Assembly (NCBI GenBank): GCA_019218315.1
Contig: JAHUUI010000001.1
Location: 665,722 to 729,721 of the forward strand
DNA length: 64,000 nucleotides
Reading direction: 5' to 3'
From: Cardiobacteriaceae bacterium TAE3-ERU3
GTDB taxonomy: Bacteria; Pseudomonadota; Gammaproteobacteria; Cardiobacteriales; Cardiobacteriaceae
Position 1 is the stretch's first letter. The number at the start of each line of letters is the position of its first letter. The notes under the pieces are model-generated. The model made no database searches. It saw only the letters and a list, made by a program, of their open reading frames with translations, and had not been told where the DNA came from. The position numbers were made by a program, and so were the translations under genes. Positions 52,181-61,315 of the stretch are shown piece by piece.

Positions 52181-53233
52181 ATGCGTAAACTACTCGTAAC
52201 TGCGATGGCTTTGGCTATAACCACATCAGGCGCAGAAACGGCACAAGGGCCGGATGCTGCGGCGCTACAAACTCAAGCTAAAGCATTGTTTCAGGTTTTG
52301 CCGGAACATGCGCAACTTGCAGATGCCAATCCTGATACCACACCAGCTCTGGTTGAGCTGGGGCGCAAGCTCTATTTTGATCCGCGCCTTTCCGCCAGCG
52401 GCAATATTTCCTGCAATACTTGCCACAATCTTGCGACTTACGGGGTCGATAATCTGGCAAAAAGCCCTGGCATGGATGCACAGCTTGGTGGGCGTAACTC
52501 GCCGACCGTACTTAATGCCGCACTCAATGCGACTCAGTTCTGGGATGGGCGCGCACAAGACGTAGAAGAGCAGGCCGGTGGCCCGCTGCTGAACCCGGTT
52601 GAAATGGCGTTACCTGATGAAGCAACTGCAGTGCAGCGTATTGCTGAAGTGCCGGGTTACCATGAGGCATTTAAGAAAGTCTATGGTGAAGATGCGGATG
52701 TTACGTTCAAGGGGATTACCAAAGCGATCGGTGCTTATGAGCGTACGCTGATTACACCATCACCATTTGATGCCTTCCTTGAAGGTGATGTTGATGCGCT
52801 GAATGGTCAGCAGTTACGCGGTTTGCAAGCCTTTATCAATAATGGGTGTGTGGCGTGCCACCGCGGCGTTAATCTCGGTGGTGAGCAGTTCCAGAAGTTT
52901 GGTCTCGTCGATGGTCCGTACTGGAAGTTTACTGGTGCAGAAGTGCATGACGAAGGGCGCTTTGAGGTTACCCAGTCAGAAAACGACAAGTTCATGTTCC
53001 GCGTACCGGGGTTGCGTAATGTCGAGCATACCTACCCGTATTTCCACGATGGCAGCGTCAAGTCGTTACACCGTGCAGTTAGCATTATGGGCATGGCACA
53101 GCTTGGCAAGGAATTGCCGGATGAAGAGGTGGATGATATTGTCGCATTCCTCGGTTCTTTGACTGGAGAATTGAGTGACGATGCTCGGGTGATACCGATC
53201 CTGCCTAAGTCTGTCTTTGAAAAAGACCAGTAG
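52181..53233 (+). CDS. ccpA: Di-heme cytochrome c peroxidase
   Basis: A 350-residue periplasmic enzyme. Signal peptide about residues 1-21. Two heme c motifs, CNTCHN (Cys78, Cys81, His82) and CVACHR (Cys223, Cys226, His227), with the CCP-type segments KLYFDPRLSASGNISC in part, GGRNSPTVLNAALNATQFWDG in part, and FRVPGLRNVEHTYPYFHDGS (distal methionine follows as MGMAQLGKEL). Reduces hydrogen peroxide with cytochrome c electrons. It is divergent from the regulator gene; a loose TTGAT-like element lies at 52065 but its spacing is off by one base. A terminator follows. Confidence 0.96.
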   Translation: MRKLLVTAMALAITTSGAETAQGPDAAALQTQAKALFQVLPEHAQLADANPDTTPALVELGRKLYFDPRLSASGNISCNTCHNLATYGVDNLAKSPGMDAQLGGRNSPTVLNAALNATQFWDGRAQDVEEQAGGPLLNPVEMALPDEATAVQRIAEVPGYHEAFKKVYGEDADVTFKGITKAIGAYERTLITPSPFDAFLEGDVDALNGQQLRGLQAFINNGCVACHRGVNLGGEQFQKFGLVDGPYWKFTGAEVHDEGRFEVTQSENDKFMFRVPGLRNVEHTYPYFHDGSVKSLHRAVSIMGMAQLGKELPDEEVDDIVAFLGSLTGELSDDARVIPILPKSVFEKDQ

Positions 53234-53255
53234 GCCAAAAGGCAGTAACTAAAGA

Positions 53256-53284
53256 AAAAGCAGCCGGTTGTCCGGCTGCTTTTT
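53256..53284 (+). terminator. Intrinsic terminator of ccpA
   Basis: AAAAGCAGCCGG (53256-53267) and CCGGCTGCTTTT (53272-53283) form a 12-bp perfect stem with loop TTGT and a T-run. Confidence 0.93.
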
Positions 53285-53381
53285 GGGTTTGTGGCAAGTG
53301 CAGATTAACTCGCCAAGCAGGCTCAGATATCAGGCACGGTGGCGCTGTAATTGAGCAGTGCAGGCGGTTAATCGATGCTTC

Positions 53382-54710
53382 TTATGCGCTTTGGAATTCG
53401 TAGAGATTGGGTAGCTGCAAAATAGCAGTCAATGCATCAAGGGCACGGTAGGTTTCTTCTAGCAAGGCCGGATCGCCGAGTTCATCAGGGTGTAATTCAT
53501 CGCGGTAGTGCGTATTGACCCAGTCAACCAGCTGGCCGTAGAGCGCATCGTTAAGCAGTACGTTGCCCGACAGAGCTGCGAGCTCGGCTTCGGTGAGTAC
53601 CACGCGCAGGCGTAAGCAGGCTGGGCCGCCACCATTTGCCATGGATTGGCGTACATCGTAGTAGTGCACATCGGCAATCGCCGAGTGGTTTTTCAGCGTG
53701 TTTTCGAGGTAGTTGTACACACTGGGGTAGTCTTGGCAATTGGTCGGTGCGATGAGTACTGTGCCTTCCGCGGTGCTGACCAGCTGCGAGTTGAACAGGT
53801 AACTACCGACGGCATCAGCAACTGGTACGTCGGCAAGTGGGACTTCAATAATAGTCAGCTCGCTGCCGTATTTGTCGTTTAATTCTTTATAGACGTCGTC
53901 TTTGTTAACGAAGGCGAGTTCATGGGTGAGCAGTACATCGCGGTTGCCGACGGAAATAACGTCGTTGTGGAATACGCCTGCGTCAATCACATCAGGATTT
54001 TGCTGTGCAAAGATGCATTGATCCGCCGCTAGCCCGTGCAGGCGCGCGATGGCTTCGAAGCTTTCGCGGGTTTGTCGTGCCGGGAAGACTTTGGGTGCGC
54101 TGCCGCCTTGAAAGATAGATTTTCCGTACACGAAGAAGTGTACGCCACGATCGCCATAATCTCGACAAAAGCGGGTGTGGTTGGCTGCGCCTTCATCGCT
54201 GTGGATATTGCCGCGTAGTGCGTCGTGGTGCGCAAAGTAATGGTCGTTGGCAAAGATCGCTTTTAGTGTACGCGCGGTTTGCATGACTTCCATGGCGCGG
54301 TGCGGCATGGAAAGCAGGTTGGCTGGGGTGAAATGTACGCGGCCATCAGCCGTATCTGCGGAAGGTGCGATCGTGGCGGCGTTGGCAACCCACATATTTG
54401 AGGCGCTGTGTGCGATGTTGCGGTATTCACGGTGTTGGCGTGTTGCAGCGAGGATGTCATTGTCGCTGCCGCTGAATCCGGCGTTGCGTAAGAACGGCAG
54501 ATATGGGCGTGCGTGCGGCGGCAAAATGCCTTGCTTTAGCCCGCTATCCGCCAGTGCTTTCATTTTTTTCAAGCCCTGTAATGCTGCTTGCTTGGGTGAG
54601 GATACCTGGCCTTTATTGGTTGCGGAGGCGACGTTGCCGAAGGACAGCCCAGCGTAGTTGTGGGTATTGCCGACGAGGCCGTCAAAGTTGATTTCGTATG
54701 CGGTGGTCAT
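53382..54710 (-). CDS. astB: N-succinylarginine dihydrolase
   Basis: A 442-residue enzyme converting N2-succinylarginine to N2-succinylornithine, CO2 and two ammonia. N-terminal EINFDGLVGNTHNYAGLSFG is the family signature, and MSMPHRAMEVMQTARTL-type and DVISVGNRDVLLTHELAF segments follow; the catalytic Cys in the C-terminal PACLRLRVVLTEAEL is present. It is the last gene of the ast operon here, separated from astD by a small membrane protein gene. Confidence 0.97.
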   Translation of the reverse strand: MTTAYEINFDGLVGNTHNYAGLSFGNVASATNKGQVSSPKQAALQGLKKMKALADSGLKQGILPPHARPYLPFLRNAGFSGSDNDILAATRQHREYRNIAHSASNMWVANAATIAPSADTADGRVHFTPANLLSMPHRAMEVMQTARTLKAIFANDHYFAHHDALRGNIHSDEGAANHTRFCRDYGDRGVHFFVYGKSIFQGGSAPKVFPARQTRESFEAIARLHGLAADQCIFAQQNPDVIDAGVFHNDVISVGNRDVLLTHELAFVNKDDVYKELNDKYGSELTIIEVPLADVPVADAVGSYLFNSQLVSTAEGTVLIAPTNCQDYPSVYNYLENTLKNHSAIADVHYYDVRQSMANGGGPACLRLRVVLTEAELAALSGNVLLNDALYGQLVDWVNTHYRDELHPDELGDPALLEETYRALDALTAILQLPNLYEFQSA

Positions 54711-54723
54711 AGGATTCTCTGAA

Positions 54724-55131
54724 TTAATCTTGAAGTGAATGGTCAGTGGTTTTGGGGTAATTGCCTATTTTGTAATAGGTTCTGCCTTGCCATTGTGTAT
54801 GCCCCGTCTCAAGCCCATCAAGCCAGATGCTGGCAATGGTAAACGGTGTGCCAGTAATTGCGGATGTATTGAGCAGGTAGGTTTTATCTGATGGGTCAAT
54901 AAAGCGCATCATCCTGACTTCTTCGCCCAGATAGGTCAGCAGGTATTCCTTGCTGGTAACCAAGTACAGCTCAAAAGAGCAGGAAGGCTCGCGGCAATCT
55001 GCTTGATAACGACCCGAGTAGTCAGGATGGGCAAAGCCGAGGTAGGTAAAGAAAGCGACAGTAATCACGGCGATAATGGTTAGCAGTGCGAAGGTATAGC
55101 GCCGAAATTTTGTCGCTTTCTGGTTTTGCAT
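54724..55131 (-). CDS. Small membrane-anchored protein inside the ast operon
   Basis: A 135-residue protein with one N-terminal helix (about residues 12-32, ALLTIIAVITVAFFTYLGFA) and a soluble periplasmic part. Two cysteines form ADCREPSCSF, a likely disulfide. It also has FIDPSDKTYLLNTS and SIWLDGLETGHTQW. It sits between astD (6 bp) and astB (13 bp) on the same strand, so it is cotranscribed. It is not a known ast gene. I do not recognise a family or function. Confidence 0.7.
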   Translation of the reverse strand: MQNQKATKFRRYTFALLTIIAVITVAFFTYLGFAHPDYSGRYQADCREPSCSFELYLVTSKEYLLTYLGEEVRMMRFIDPSDKTYLLNTSAITGTPFTIASIWLDGLETGHTQWQGRTYYKIGNYPKTTDHSLQD

Positions 55132-55137
55132 GTCTAC

Positions 55138-56610
55138 TTACAAGCCCGGGCTTTTTTGATCAGGGACGCTGAGTGTATTGCTGATCACACTGGCAACCGG
55201 ATAGGCGCAGTAGTCAGCAGCGTAGTATGCGCCGGGGCGATGGTTGCCCGAGCAGCCGGTGCCGCCAAACGGGGCGCTACCGCTGGCACCGGTAAGTGGA
55301 GTGTTGCGGTTGACGATGCCGGCATGTGACAGGGTGTAGAAACGCTGCCATGCGTCGTCGTCTTCGGTGAAGATGCCCGCCGAGAGACCGTACTGAGTGT
55401 CGTTGGCGAGTTCGATAGCCGCATCGAGGTCGGCAACGCGGTAGACTTTGAGTAGCGGCCCGAAGTGTTCTTCATCAGGGACATCTTGCGCATGGGTCAG
55501 ATCAATAATGCCGGGGCTGACGTATGGTTTGCCGTCTTCAAGGCGTTGCATAGCAAGCAGTGATTTGCCGCCGAGGTCGAGCAGCTGTTGCTGTGCCTCG
55601 AGCAGTTTATCTGCAGTATCGTTATTGATGACGGTCGCGTAGAACGGCTGTTCTTCAGCGTCCGGTGCCGCAATGTGGATGGCTTTGGCAGCTTCGACCA
55701 GCGCTGCGAGGTAGCGGTCACCCGCTTCACCGTGTGGCACAATCAGGCGGCGTGCGCAGGTGCAGCGCTGACCGGCAGTGATGAATGCGGACTGGATGGT
55801 GTTGTATACCGCAGCATCGACCGGTGCATCGTCGAGGACGATCAATGGGTTGTTGCCGCCCATTTCAAGGGCAAGAATTTTTTCTGGTTGACCGGCAAAT
55901 TGCTGGTGAATAATCTTCCCGACTTGTGAGCTGCCGGTGAAGAAAAAGCCGCGCAGCAAAGGATTGCTGGTGATGGCCTTGGCGGTATCGAGTTCGCCGG
56001 GGACGAAGTTGATCACGCCACTTGGGACGCCGGCTTGCGCAAGCAGCATTACCATGCGCGCGCCAGTGCGTGGGGTTTGGTCACTGGGCTTGAATACGAT
56101 GGTGTTGCCGGCGATCAGTGCAGGCACGATGTGGCCGTTGGGCAGATGGCCGGGGAAGTTATATGGGCCAAATACAGCACAGACGCCATGCGGACGGTGG
56201 CTGAGGCGGGTTTGCAGGCTGCCGTTGCTGCCATCTTTATCGCCGGTACGCTCGTGATAAGCATTGATAGAGATGTCGATTTTGCCGATCATCGCGCCTG
56301 CTTCGGTGCGCGTTTCCCACAGTGGTTTGCCGGTATCGAGCATGATGTCACGGGCGATGGTTTCTTTGTGTTCTTCGAGCAGGGTTTTGTATTTTTTCAG
56401 GATTTCTATGCGCTCATCAAGCGAACGTAGTGCCCACTCGGGGAAGGCGTCGTGTGCGGCTTGGAAAGCCCGCTCGACGTCATCGGCTGTGGCACAGTGG
56501 CCACGCCATACGATTTCACTGGTAGCGGGGTCGGTAGCAGCGAGTTCATTGCCGCGGCCATCCGTCCATTGGCCATTGATAAAGCATTGTTGCATAACGG
56601 ATGTGGTCAT
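55138..56610 (-). CDS. astD: N-succinylglutamate 5-semialdehyde dehydrogenase
   Basis: About 490 residues of the aldehyde dehydrogenase superfamily. Catalytic glutamate lies in LALEMGGNNPLIV and the catalytic cysteine in ITAGQRCTCARRLIV. Active-site and NAD parts GPYNFPGHLPNGHIVPALIA in part, FTGSSQVGKIIHQQF and TGCSGNHRPGAYYAADYCAY in part match AstD. The start at 56610 is favoured: GGAGAAATAAA precedes it and only one base separates it from the astA stop. Oxidises succinylglutamate semialdehyde with NAD+ in arginine breakdown. Confidence 0.95.
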   Translation of the reverse strand: MTTSVMQQCFINGQWTDGRGNELAATDPATSEIVWRGHCATADDVERAFQAAHDAFPEWALRSLDERIEILKKYKTLLEEHKETIARDIMLDTGKPLWETRTEAGAMIGKIDISINAYHERTGDKDGSNGSLQTRLSHRPHGVCAVFGPYNFPGHLPNGHIVPALIAGNTIVFKPSDQTPRTGARMVMLLAQAGVPSGVINFVPGELDTAKAITSNPLLRGFFFTGSSQVGKIIHQQFAGQPEKILALEMGGNNPLIVLDDAPVDAAVYNTIQSAFITAGQRCTCARRLIVPHGEAGDRYLAALVEAAKAIHIAAPDAEEQPFYATVINNDTADKLLEAQQQLLDLGGKSLLAMQRLEDGKPYVSPGIIDLTHAQDVPDEEHFGPLLKVYRVADLDAAIELANDTQYGLSAGIFTEDDDAWQRFYTLSHAGIVNRNTPLTGASGSAPFGGTGCSGNHRPGAYYAADYCAYPVASVISNTLSVPDQKSPGL

Positions 56611-56611
56611 T

Positions 56612-57637
56612 TTATTTCTCCTGCATTTGGATAGATTGCACGCTGTCGCCTTCTTTGACATTGAGTACGTCAGCAGTGGCTTGTGGCAGGGTGATGCTAT
56701 TGCCGTCTAATTGTGCGTGACTGACGGTGACGCGGTAGTTTTGTAGGTCACCGTTACTAATGATGTGTCGGGCAGCGTCAGCGACCGTTCCAATTCGAAC
56801 AGTACGTGGCTCTGCTTCTTCGACGGACTTGATCAGCGGGCGGTGGCATTGCACGGTTGGGCCACCGTCAAATACGTCGACATAGCCGTCGTGGCGGAAG
56901 CCTTCTTTTTCGAGCATGTGAATGGCTTTGGCTGAGACGGCGTGTGGCTTGCCGATACATTCGACCGCGTCGTCAGGCAAGAGGTTGACGTAAACCGGGT
57001 ATTTGGGCATCAGATCCTGAATGAACTGGCTGCCACGGGTTGCCGAGATGAGGTCGGCATTTTTAAATTTGAGGTTGAAGAATTTTCGCCCCAGAGCCTG
57101 CCAGAAAGGTGATTCACCATCTTCGCTTTGCCAACCACGCATTTCGGCAATAACCATTTCTGCAAAGCGCTCAGGAAAATCTGCAAACATCAGGTAGCGC
57201 GCGCGGGAGAGGAATTGCCCGTTGTTGTTTTCACGGTGGCTTTCGCTCAAAAACAGTGAGCCAATTTCCGTGGCGCGGGTGAAATCGTTGACCAAATTCA
57301 ATACGCGGATTTCGATGCTTTTACCAAGTGTTTCCGAGAATTTGACCAATAGCGACTGCTTATAAGAATAAAATGGAGTCGTGGTGCCAACCCCAACGTA
57401 TATTGCGGTTGTGCCAACGACTTCGCCACTGTCGCTGTCTTCTGCGACGAGGAAATAGACGCCGTGTTCGTCAAAAGAGTTTGCTGTGTTTTTGGCAAAA
57501 GTTCGCTGTGATAATGCAACTCGCTCGATCCATGTGTCGAGGTCATTGGGCATTGAGGTCATGCCGTGGCCGGCTTCGACCGACATGCGCAGTAGCGCAT
57601 CAATATCGCGTTCTTCTACGGGACGCAGGTATAACAT
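56612..57637 (-). CDS. astA: Arginine N-succinyltransferase
   Basis: A 341-residue single-chain enzyme, succinyl-CoA:arginine N2-succinyltransferase. It begins MLYLRPVEERDIDALLRMS, as typical AstA, with LYVGVGTTTPFYSYK-type and LCLFLSESHREN, FAEMVIAEMRGW segments and a late SKAIHMLEKEGFRHDGYVDV in part. First committed step of the ast pathway. It follows the M20 hydrolase gene by 27 bp. It encodes one subunit, unlike the split AruF/AruG of Pseudomonas. Confidence 0.96.
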   Translation of the reverse strand: MLYLRPVEERDIDALLRMSVEAGHGMTSMPNDLDTWIERVALSQRTFAKNTANSFDEHGVYFLVAEDSDSGEVVGTTAIYVGVGTTTPFYSYKQSLLVKFSETLGKSIEIRVLNLVNDFTRATEIGSLFLSESHRENNNGQFLSRARYLMFADFPERFAEMVIAEMRGWQSEDGESPFWQALGRKFFNLKFKNADLISATRGSQFIQDLMPKYPVYVNLLPDDAVECIGKPHAVSAKAIHMLEKEGFRHDGYVDVFDGGPTVQCHRPLIKSVEEAEPRTVRIGTVADAARHIISNGDLQNYRVTVSHAQLDGNSITLPQATADVLNVKEGDSVQSIQMQEK

Positions 57638-57664
57638 GGGTTCTCCTGAACTGAGCTGAATAAT

Positions 57665-58903
57665 TTATTTTAAGGTTGTATCGAGTTCGCCATCGGCAAA
57701 AGCCAGTAGCAGTAATGCTGATACTTTGGCGCGCTCAGTGAGTGAATCAAGCAGGGCAAACTCTTGTGCTGAGTGGATATTACCACCACGAACACCGAGG
57801 GTATCGATATTTGCCATGCCAAGTGCTTTTAGGTTGTTACCATCGCAGCAGCCACCGGTGGCGATGATTTTGGTTGGTAAATTAAGCTCGCCATTGATCC
57901 GTTCGAGGATGGCAAAGAGGTTTTGCTGTTGTGCGTCGAGTGGCTTTGGCGGTCGAGTTAGGTTGCCGTGACGTTCAATGATGTAGCCATCCTCGCGGTG
58001 CTTGGCAAGCACGTCATCTACAGCTTGTAGTATATCTTGCGCATCTTTGTTGCTGGCGACGCGGATATTAAAGCGCATGATGGCGAGATCAGGCACGACG
58101 TTGAGAGCTTGTCCGCCTAGTGTGGTGGCGATGTTCAGCGTGGTTAGCTTCTCTGGATCATTGAGTGGATAGAGGTCACTGATGATGTGCGCCATTTTGA
58201 CGATGGCGTTGCGTCCTTTATAGAACTCGCGCCCGGCATGTGCAGCCTGCCCACGCACGACAACGCTAAAATTGCCTGAACCTTTGCGCTCACCGACGAA
58301 CTCCCCATCCGGCAAGCTCGGTTCGTAGATCATGCCAAAGGCATTGTCGGCAAATTGTGTGAATACTGGCGCCGATGATTGTGAACCAATTTCCTCGTCT
58401 GGGCTTAAATAAACGTCCCAGCCGATATTGTGCGCACATGCTGTCTGCTCAAGTGCTTCAAGTGCAGTACGCATGACGAGAATGCCGCCTTTCATGTCGG
58501 CAACGCCAGGGCCATTTAAGGTGTTGTCGTCGAGAAAGGTGCACTGCTGGAATGGATGTGCTTTGGGGTAGACCGTATCGAGGTGGCCGCAGAGAAAGAC
58601 GCGCTTGCTACATTCTGGGCGCTTGCGAATAATCAACCCGTCTGCGACGGGTTGTTCAATCACATTGCCTTCATCATTAACCACGCTGAATGGCTTGAGT
58701 GACACGGTTTCAATTTGGTCGTGCTCATCGAGCAGTTCAGCAAAAGACTGGCGCAGTACGTCGCGGTAACGCGCTACACCTTCAAGATGATAGCTGCCCG
58801 AGTTGATATTCGCCCAGTCAACCAAAGTATTGACGAGGCGCTCGTGCTGCGCATCAATCCATGCGAGAGGCGCAGCGAAACGGGTCGTTAATGGCGTACT
58901 CAT
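57665..58903 (-). CDS. M20-family metallohydrolase in the ast operon (AstE replacement candidate)
   Basis: A 412-residue M20/ArgE/carboxypeptidase G2-like hydrolase. Zinc ligands lie in LCGHLDTVYP, GPGVADMKGGILVMRTAL and SPDEEIGSQSS; a late GVRGGNIHSAQEF supplies the last histidine. The dimerisation domain AAHAGREFYKGRNAIVKM in part is intact. No astE gene is present in the operon, and succinylglutamate desuccinylase cleaves an amide bond that M20 enzymes could handle. So this protein may do the last step, releasing succinate and glutamate. It starts on the last base of astC (TAATG). A different amidase role, for example on glutamate derivatives, is not excluded. Confidence 0.85.
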   Translation of the reverse strand: MSTPLTTRFAAPLAWIDAQHERLVNTLVDWANINSGSYHLEGVARYRDVLRQSFAELLDEHDQIETVSLKPFSVVNDEGNVIEQPVADGLIIRKRPECSKRVFLCGHLDTVYPKAHPFQQCTFLDDNTLNGPGVADMKGGILVMRTALEALEQTACAHNIGWDVYLSPDEEIGSQSSAPVFTQFADNAFGMIYEPSLPDGEFVGERKGSGNFSVVVRGQAAHAGREFYKGRNAIVKMAHIISDLYPLNDPEKLTTLNIATTLGGQALNVVPDLAIMRFNIRVASNKDAQDILQAVDDVLAKHREDGYIIERHGNLTRPPKPLDAQQQNLFAILERINGELNLPTKIIATGGCCDGNNLKALGMANIDTLGVRGGNIHSAQEFALLDSLTERAKVSALLLLAFADGELDTTLK

Positions 58904-60075
58904 TATTTGTATTGGTCTGCGACTTCACTCAGCGCTTTGATCAGGTCGTTGATTTCCGCTTTGCCAACGATCAGTGGCGGCAGTAAGCGCAATGAGTTAC
59001 CGCCTGCCTTGACCACAAGGACGTGATAACGGTCACGCAGTTCAACCAGAAGTTTGGTGTTTTCCGGTTTGACGGCGATGCCGAGCATTAAGCCCATGCC
59101 GCTGACTTCACCATAAACTTCTGGATGCTTTTGTGCCAGTTTTTTCAATTCGCTTTGCAAGTACTCACCGGTTTCTTCAACGTGCTGCAAGAAAGATGGC
59201 TCGCTGATGGTATCGATCATGACGTTGCCGATTGCCGTGGCAAGCGGGTTACCACCGAAGGTAGAGCCGTGGGTGCCGATAACCATGTGCTTACCAATTT
59301 TTTCGCTGGTTAAGCATGCGCCAAGCGGGAAGCCGCCGCCGATGCCTTTAGCCGTTGAAAGAACATCTGGCTCGACGCCCAGCGCTTGATAGGCGTAAAG
59401 ATGCCCACTGCGGCCTACGCCACACTGTACTTCGTCGAACATCAGCACGAGGTCGTGCTCGTCACATAGTGCACGAACTTGCTTGAGGTACCCTTTATCT
59501 GCGACTTTGATACCGCCTTCGCCTTGAATGGGCTCGAGAATGATGCCCGCGGTGTTCTCGTTGATGGCGCTTTTCAAGGCTTCGATATCGCCGAATGGTA
59601 CTTGATCAAAGCCGTAATCGCTGGGGATAAAGCCTTCCGTATAAGTAGGGTTGCCAGATGCTCCAACCGTCGCAATGGTACGGCCGTGGAATGATCCACT
59701 CATGCCGATAATGCGTGAACGTTCGGGCTTGCCATTGTCATATTGATAGCGACGAATTGCCTTGAGGCCGCATTCGTTGGCTTCTGCACCAGAGTTGGCA
59801 AAGAAAACGCGGTCAGCAAAGGTTAGCTTGGTCAGCTTGTCGGCCAGCTCTTCAGCGGCTTTAATACGGAACATGTTGGACAAGTGCCAAATACCGCCAG
59901 CTGCTTCACGCAGTGCTTCGACCAGTCTTGGATTCTCATGACCAAGTGCATTAACGGCAATGCCGGAAGTGAAATCGAGGTAGCGATCACCATTATCAGC
60001 AATCAAGTGGCAGCCTTCGCCACTGGTGAACAAAACGGCTGGTGGTGCATAACAAGGCATGATTGATTCGCGCAT
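58903..60075 (-). CDS. astC: Succinylornithine/acetylornithine aminotransferase
   Basis: A 390-residue class III aminotransferase, PLP-dependent. LYLDFTSGIAVNALGHENP type N-terminus, HLSNMFRIKAAEELADKL, FANSGAEANECGLKAIRRY in part, GFHGRTIATVGASGNPTY-type region, LVLMFDEVQCGVGRSG with the PLP aspartate, and STAKGIGGGFPLGA with the PLP lysine. It belongs to the ArgD/AstC group. Being first in the ast operon it most likely converts succinylornithine to the semialdehyde; AAGGATTATCC precedes the ATG. A dual role in arginine synthesis is possible. Confidence 0.93.
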   Translation of the reverse strand: MRESIMPCYAPPAVLFTSGEGCHLIADNGDRYLDFTSGIAVNALGHENPRLVEALREAAGGIWHLSNMFRIKAAEELADKLTKLTFADRVFFANSGAEANECGLKAIRRYQYDNGKPERSRIIGMSGSFHGRTIATVGASGNPTYTEGFIPSDYGFDQVPFGDIEALKSAINENTAGIILEPIQGEGGIKVADKGYLKQVRALCDEHDLVLMFDEVQCGVGRSGHLYAYQALGVEPDVLSTAKGIGGGFPLGACLTSEKIGKHMVIGTHGSTFGGNPLATAIGNVMIDTISEPSFLQHVEETGEYLQSELKKLAQKHPEVYGEVSGMGLMLGIAVKPENTKLLVELRDRYHVLVVKAGGNSLRLLPPLIVGKAEINDLIKALSEVADQYK

Positions 60076-60187
60076 GGATAATCCTTAAATCGGTATTAAC
60101 TAGAGTGTGATCAAAGGATACCAGTGACGCAGCTAAAATCAATCAATATATTGTCTCTACTTTATGATTTTTTGTTATCATCACACG

Positions 60188-61087
60188 ATGGATCAAGAAC
60201 TATTTTTACGTTTGCCAAGTACCACAGCGCTGCGCTATTTCGTCGCTGCTGCGCGTTTGCTTAGCGTCACTGCTGCGGCACAAGAATTACACGTCTCACA
60301 GGCTGCGGTGAGTAAGCAGATTCGCCAACTTGAAATGCAACTTGGCAAGCCACTGTTTGTGCGCGACAAGCAGCGTATTACTTTGACGGCTCTTGGCGAA
60401 TGGTACTATCAGGAAGCGGTAAGCGTCTTGCGGCATATGCAGAAAATGTCAGTCTCGATGCAAGATGATCACGTTGAGATTCGTGAGCTGCATGTCGGGG
60501 TATTACCAACGTTTGCCGCGCAGTTTTTGATCCCACTGTTGCCGGATTTTTATGCCGCACATCCAGATGTGCGCTTGCAGCTATACAGTGAGTCCGGCAA
60601 AGTTGATTTTGCCTCCCGGCCATACGATTTGATGATTTCCTTTAATATTGAAAGTTCGCCAGATGTATCGGTTTACAACATTATTAATGAGAGGTTGATC
60701 GTCGTTGCATCGCCGCTTTTGCTCGATACTATGGTTGATGCCCAGCGGATTGCAGCACTGCCCCAGCTGATGTTTACGCCTCGCCCCGGGATGTGGCATG
60801 ACTGGTTTGCAGATACTCAGCATCATGCTTTGCCGCCACAGATGGGGTTGATGTTTGAGACGTTTCAGATGCTGATTCAGGCGGCAATTGCCGGGCTCGG
60901 TGTGGCATTGATCCCAGAGTTTTTAATCTTGCGTGAATTGGCGGCTGGTACGCTGCTACGCGTTCACGAGCACAGCATTGAATCTGCATCATCTTATTTT
61001 ATGGCCGTCCCGAACATAAAGGCGCAAGATCGCGCCGTGGTCGCATTTCGCCATTGGCTGAAAGAGGCGATGGATAACGGTTCGTGA
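60188..61087 (+). CDS. LysR-family regulator divergent from the ast operon
   Basis: About 299 residues. The helix-turn-helix is ALRYFVAAARLLSVTAAAQEL and HVSQAAVSKQIRQLEMQLGK (in part), typical GcvA/AmpR-type LysR. The effector domain follows (HVGVLPTFAAQFLIPLLPDF). The start at 60188 (MDQELFLRL) is preferred to 60164 by family alignment, but no clear ribosome site supports either. It is divergently transcribed from astC with about 110 bp between. It probably senses arginine, a succinylated intermediate or the cell's nitrogen state; its target is inferred from position only. Confidence 0.85.
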   Translation: MDQELFLRLPSTTALRYFVAAARLLSVTAAAQELHVSQAAVSKQIRQLEMQLGKPLFVRDKQRITLTALGEWYYQEAVSVLRHMQKMSVSMQDDHVEIRELHVGVLPTFAAQFLIPLLPDFYAAHPDVRLQLYSESGKVDFASRPYDLMISFNIESSPDVSVYNIINERLIVVASPLLLDTMVDAQRIAALPQLMFTPRPGMWHDWFADTQHHALPPQMGLMFETFQMLIQAAIAGLGVALIPEFLILRELAAGTLLRVHEHSIESASSYFMAVPNIKAQDRAVVAFRHWLKEAMDNGS

Positions 61088-61315
61088 AAGATTAAGTAAA
61101 CTTAAATATAAAAAAGCCAAATTGCTATAGATAACAGTTGTTTTTTGGATTTTTAGCTGTAATGTGCAATGTGGTCAAGAAAGGGGTGCGCTCGAGAACG
61201 GCTTTTGCTATCATGCGTCACCGTTCCACCTGATAAAAGTGATTCATAATCATTTGCAATAAGCAAGGCTTTGCAGGTTGAGGAAGTTATATCATTAAAA
61301 TGCGGGGGCATTTCC

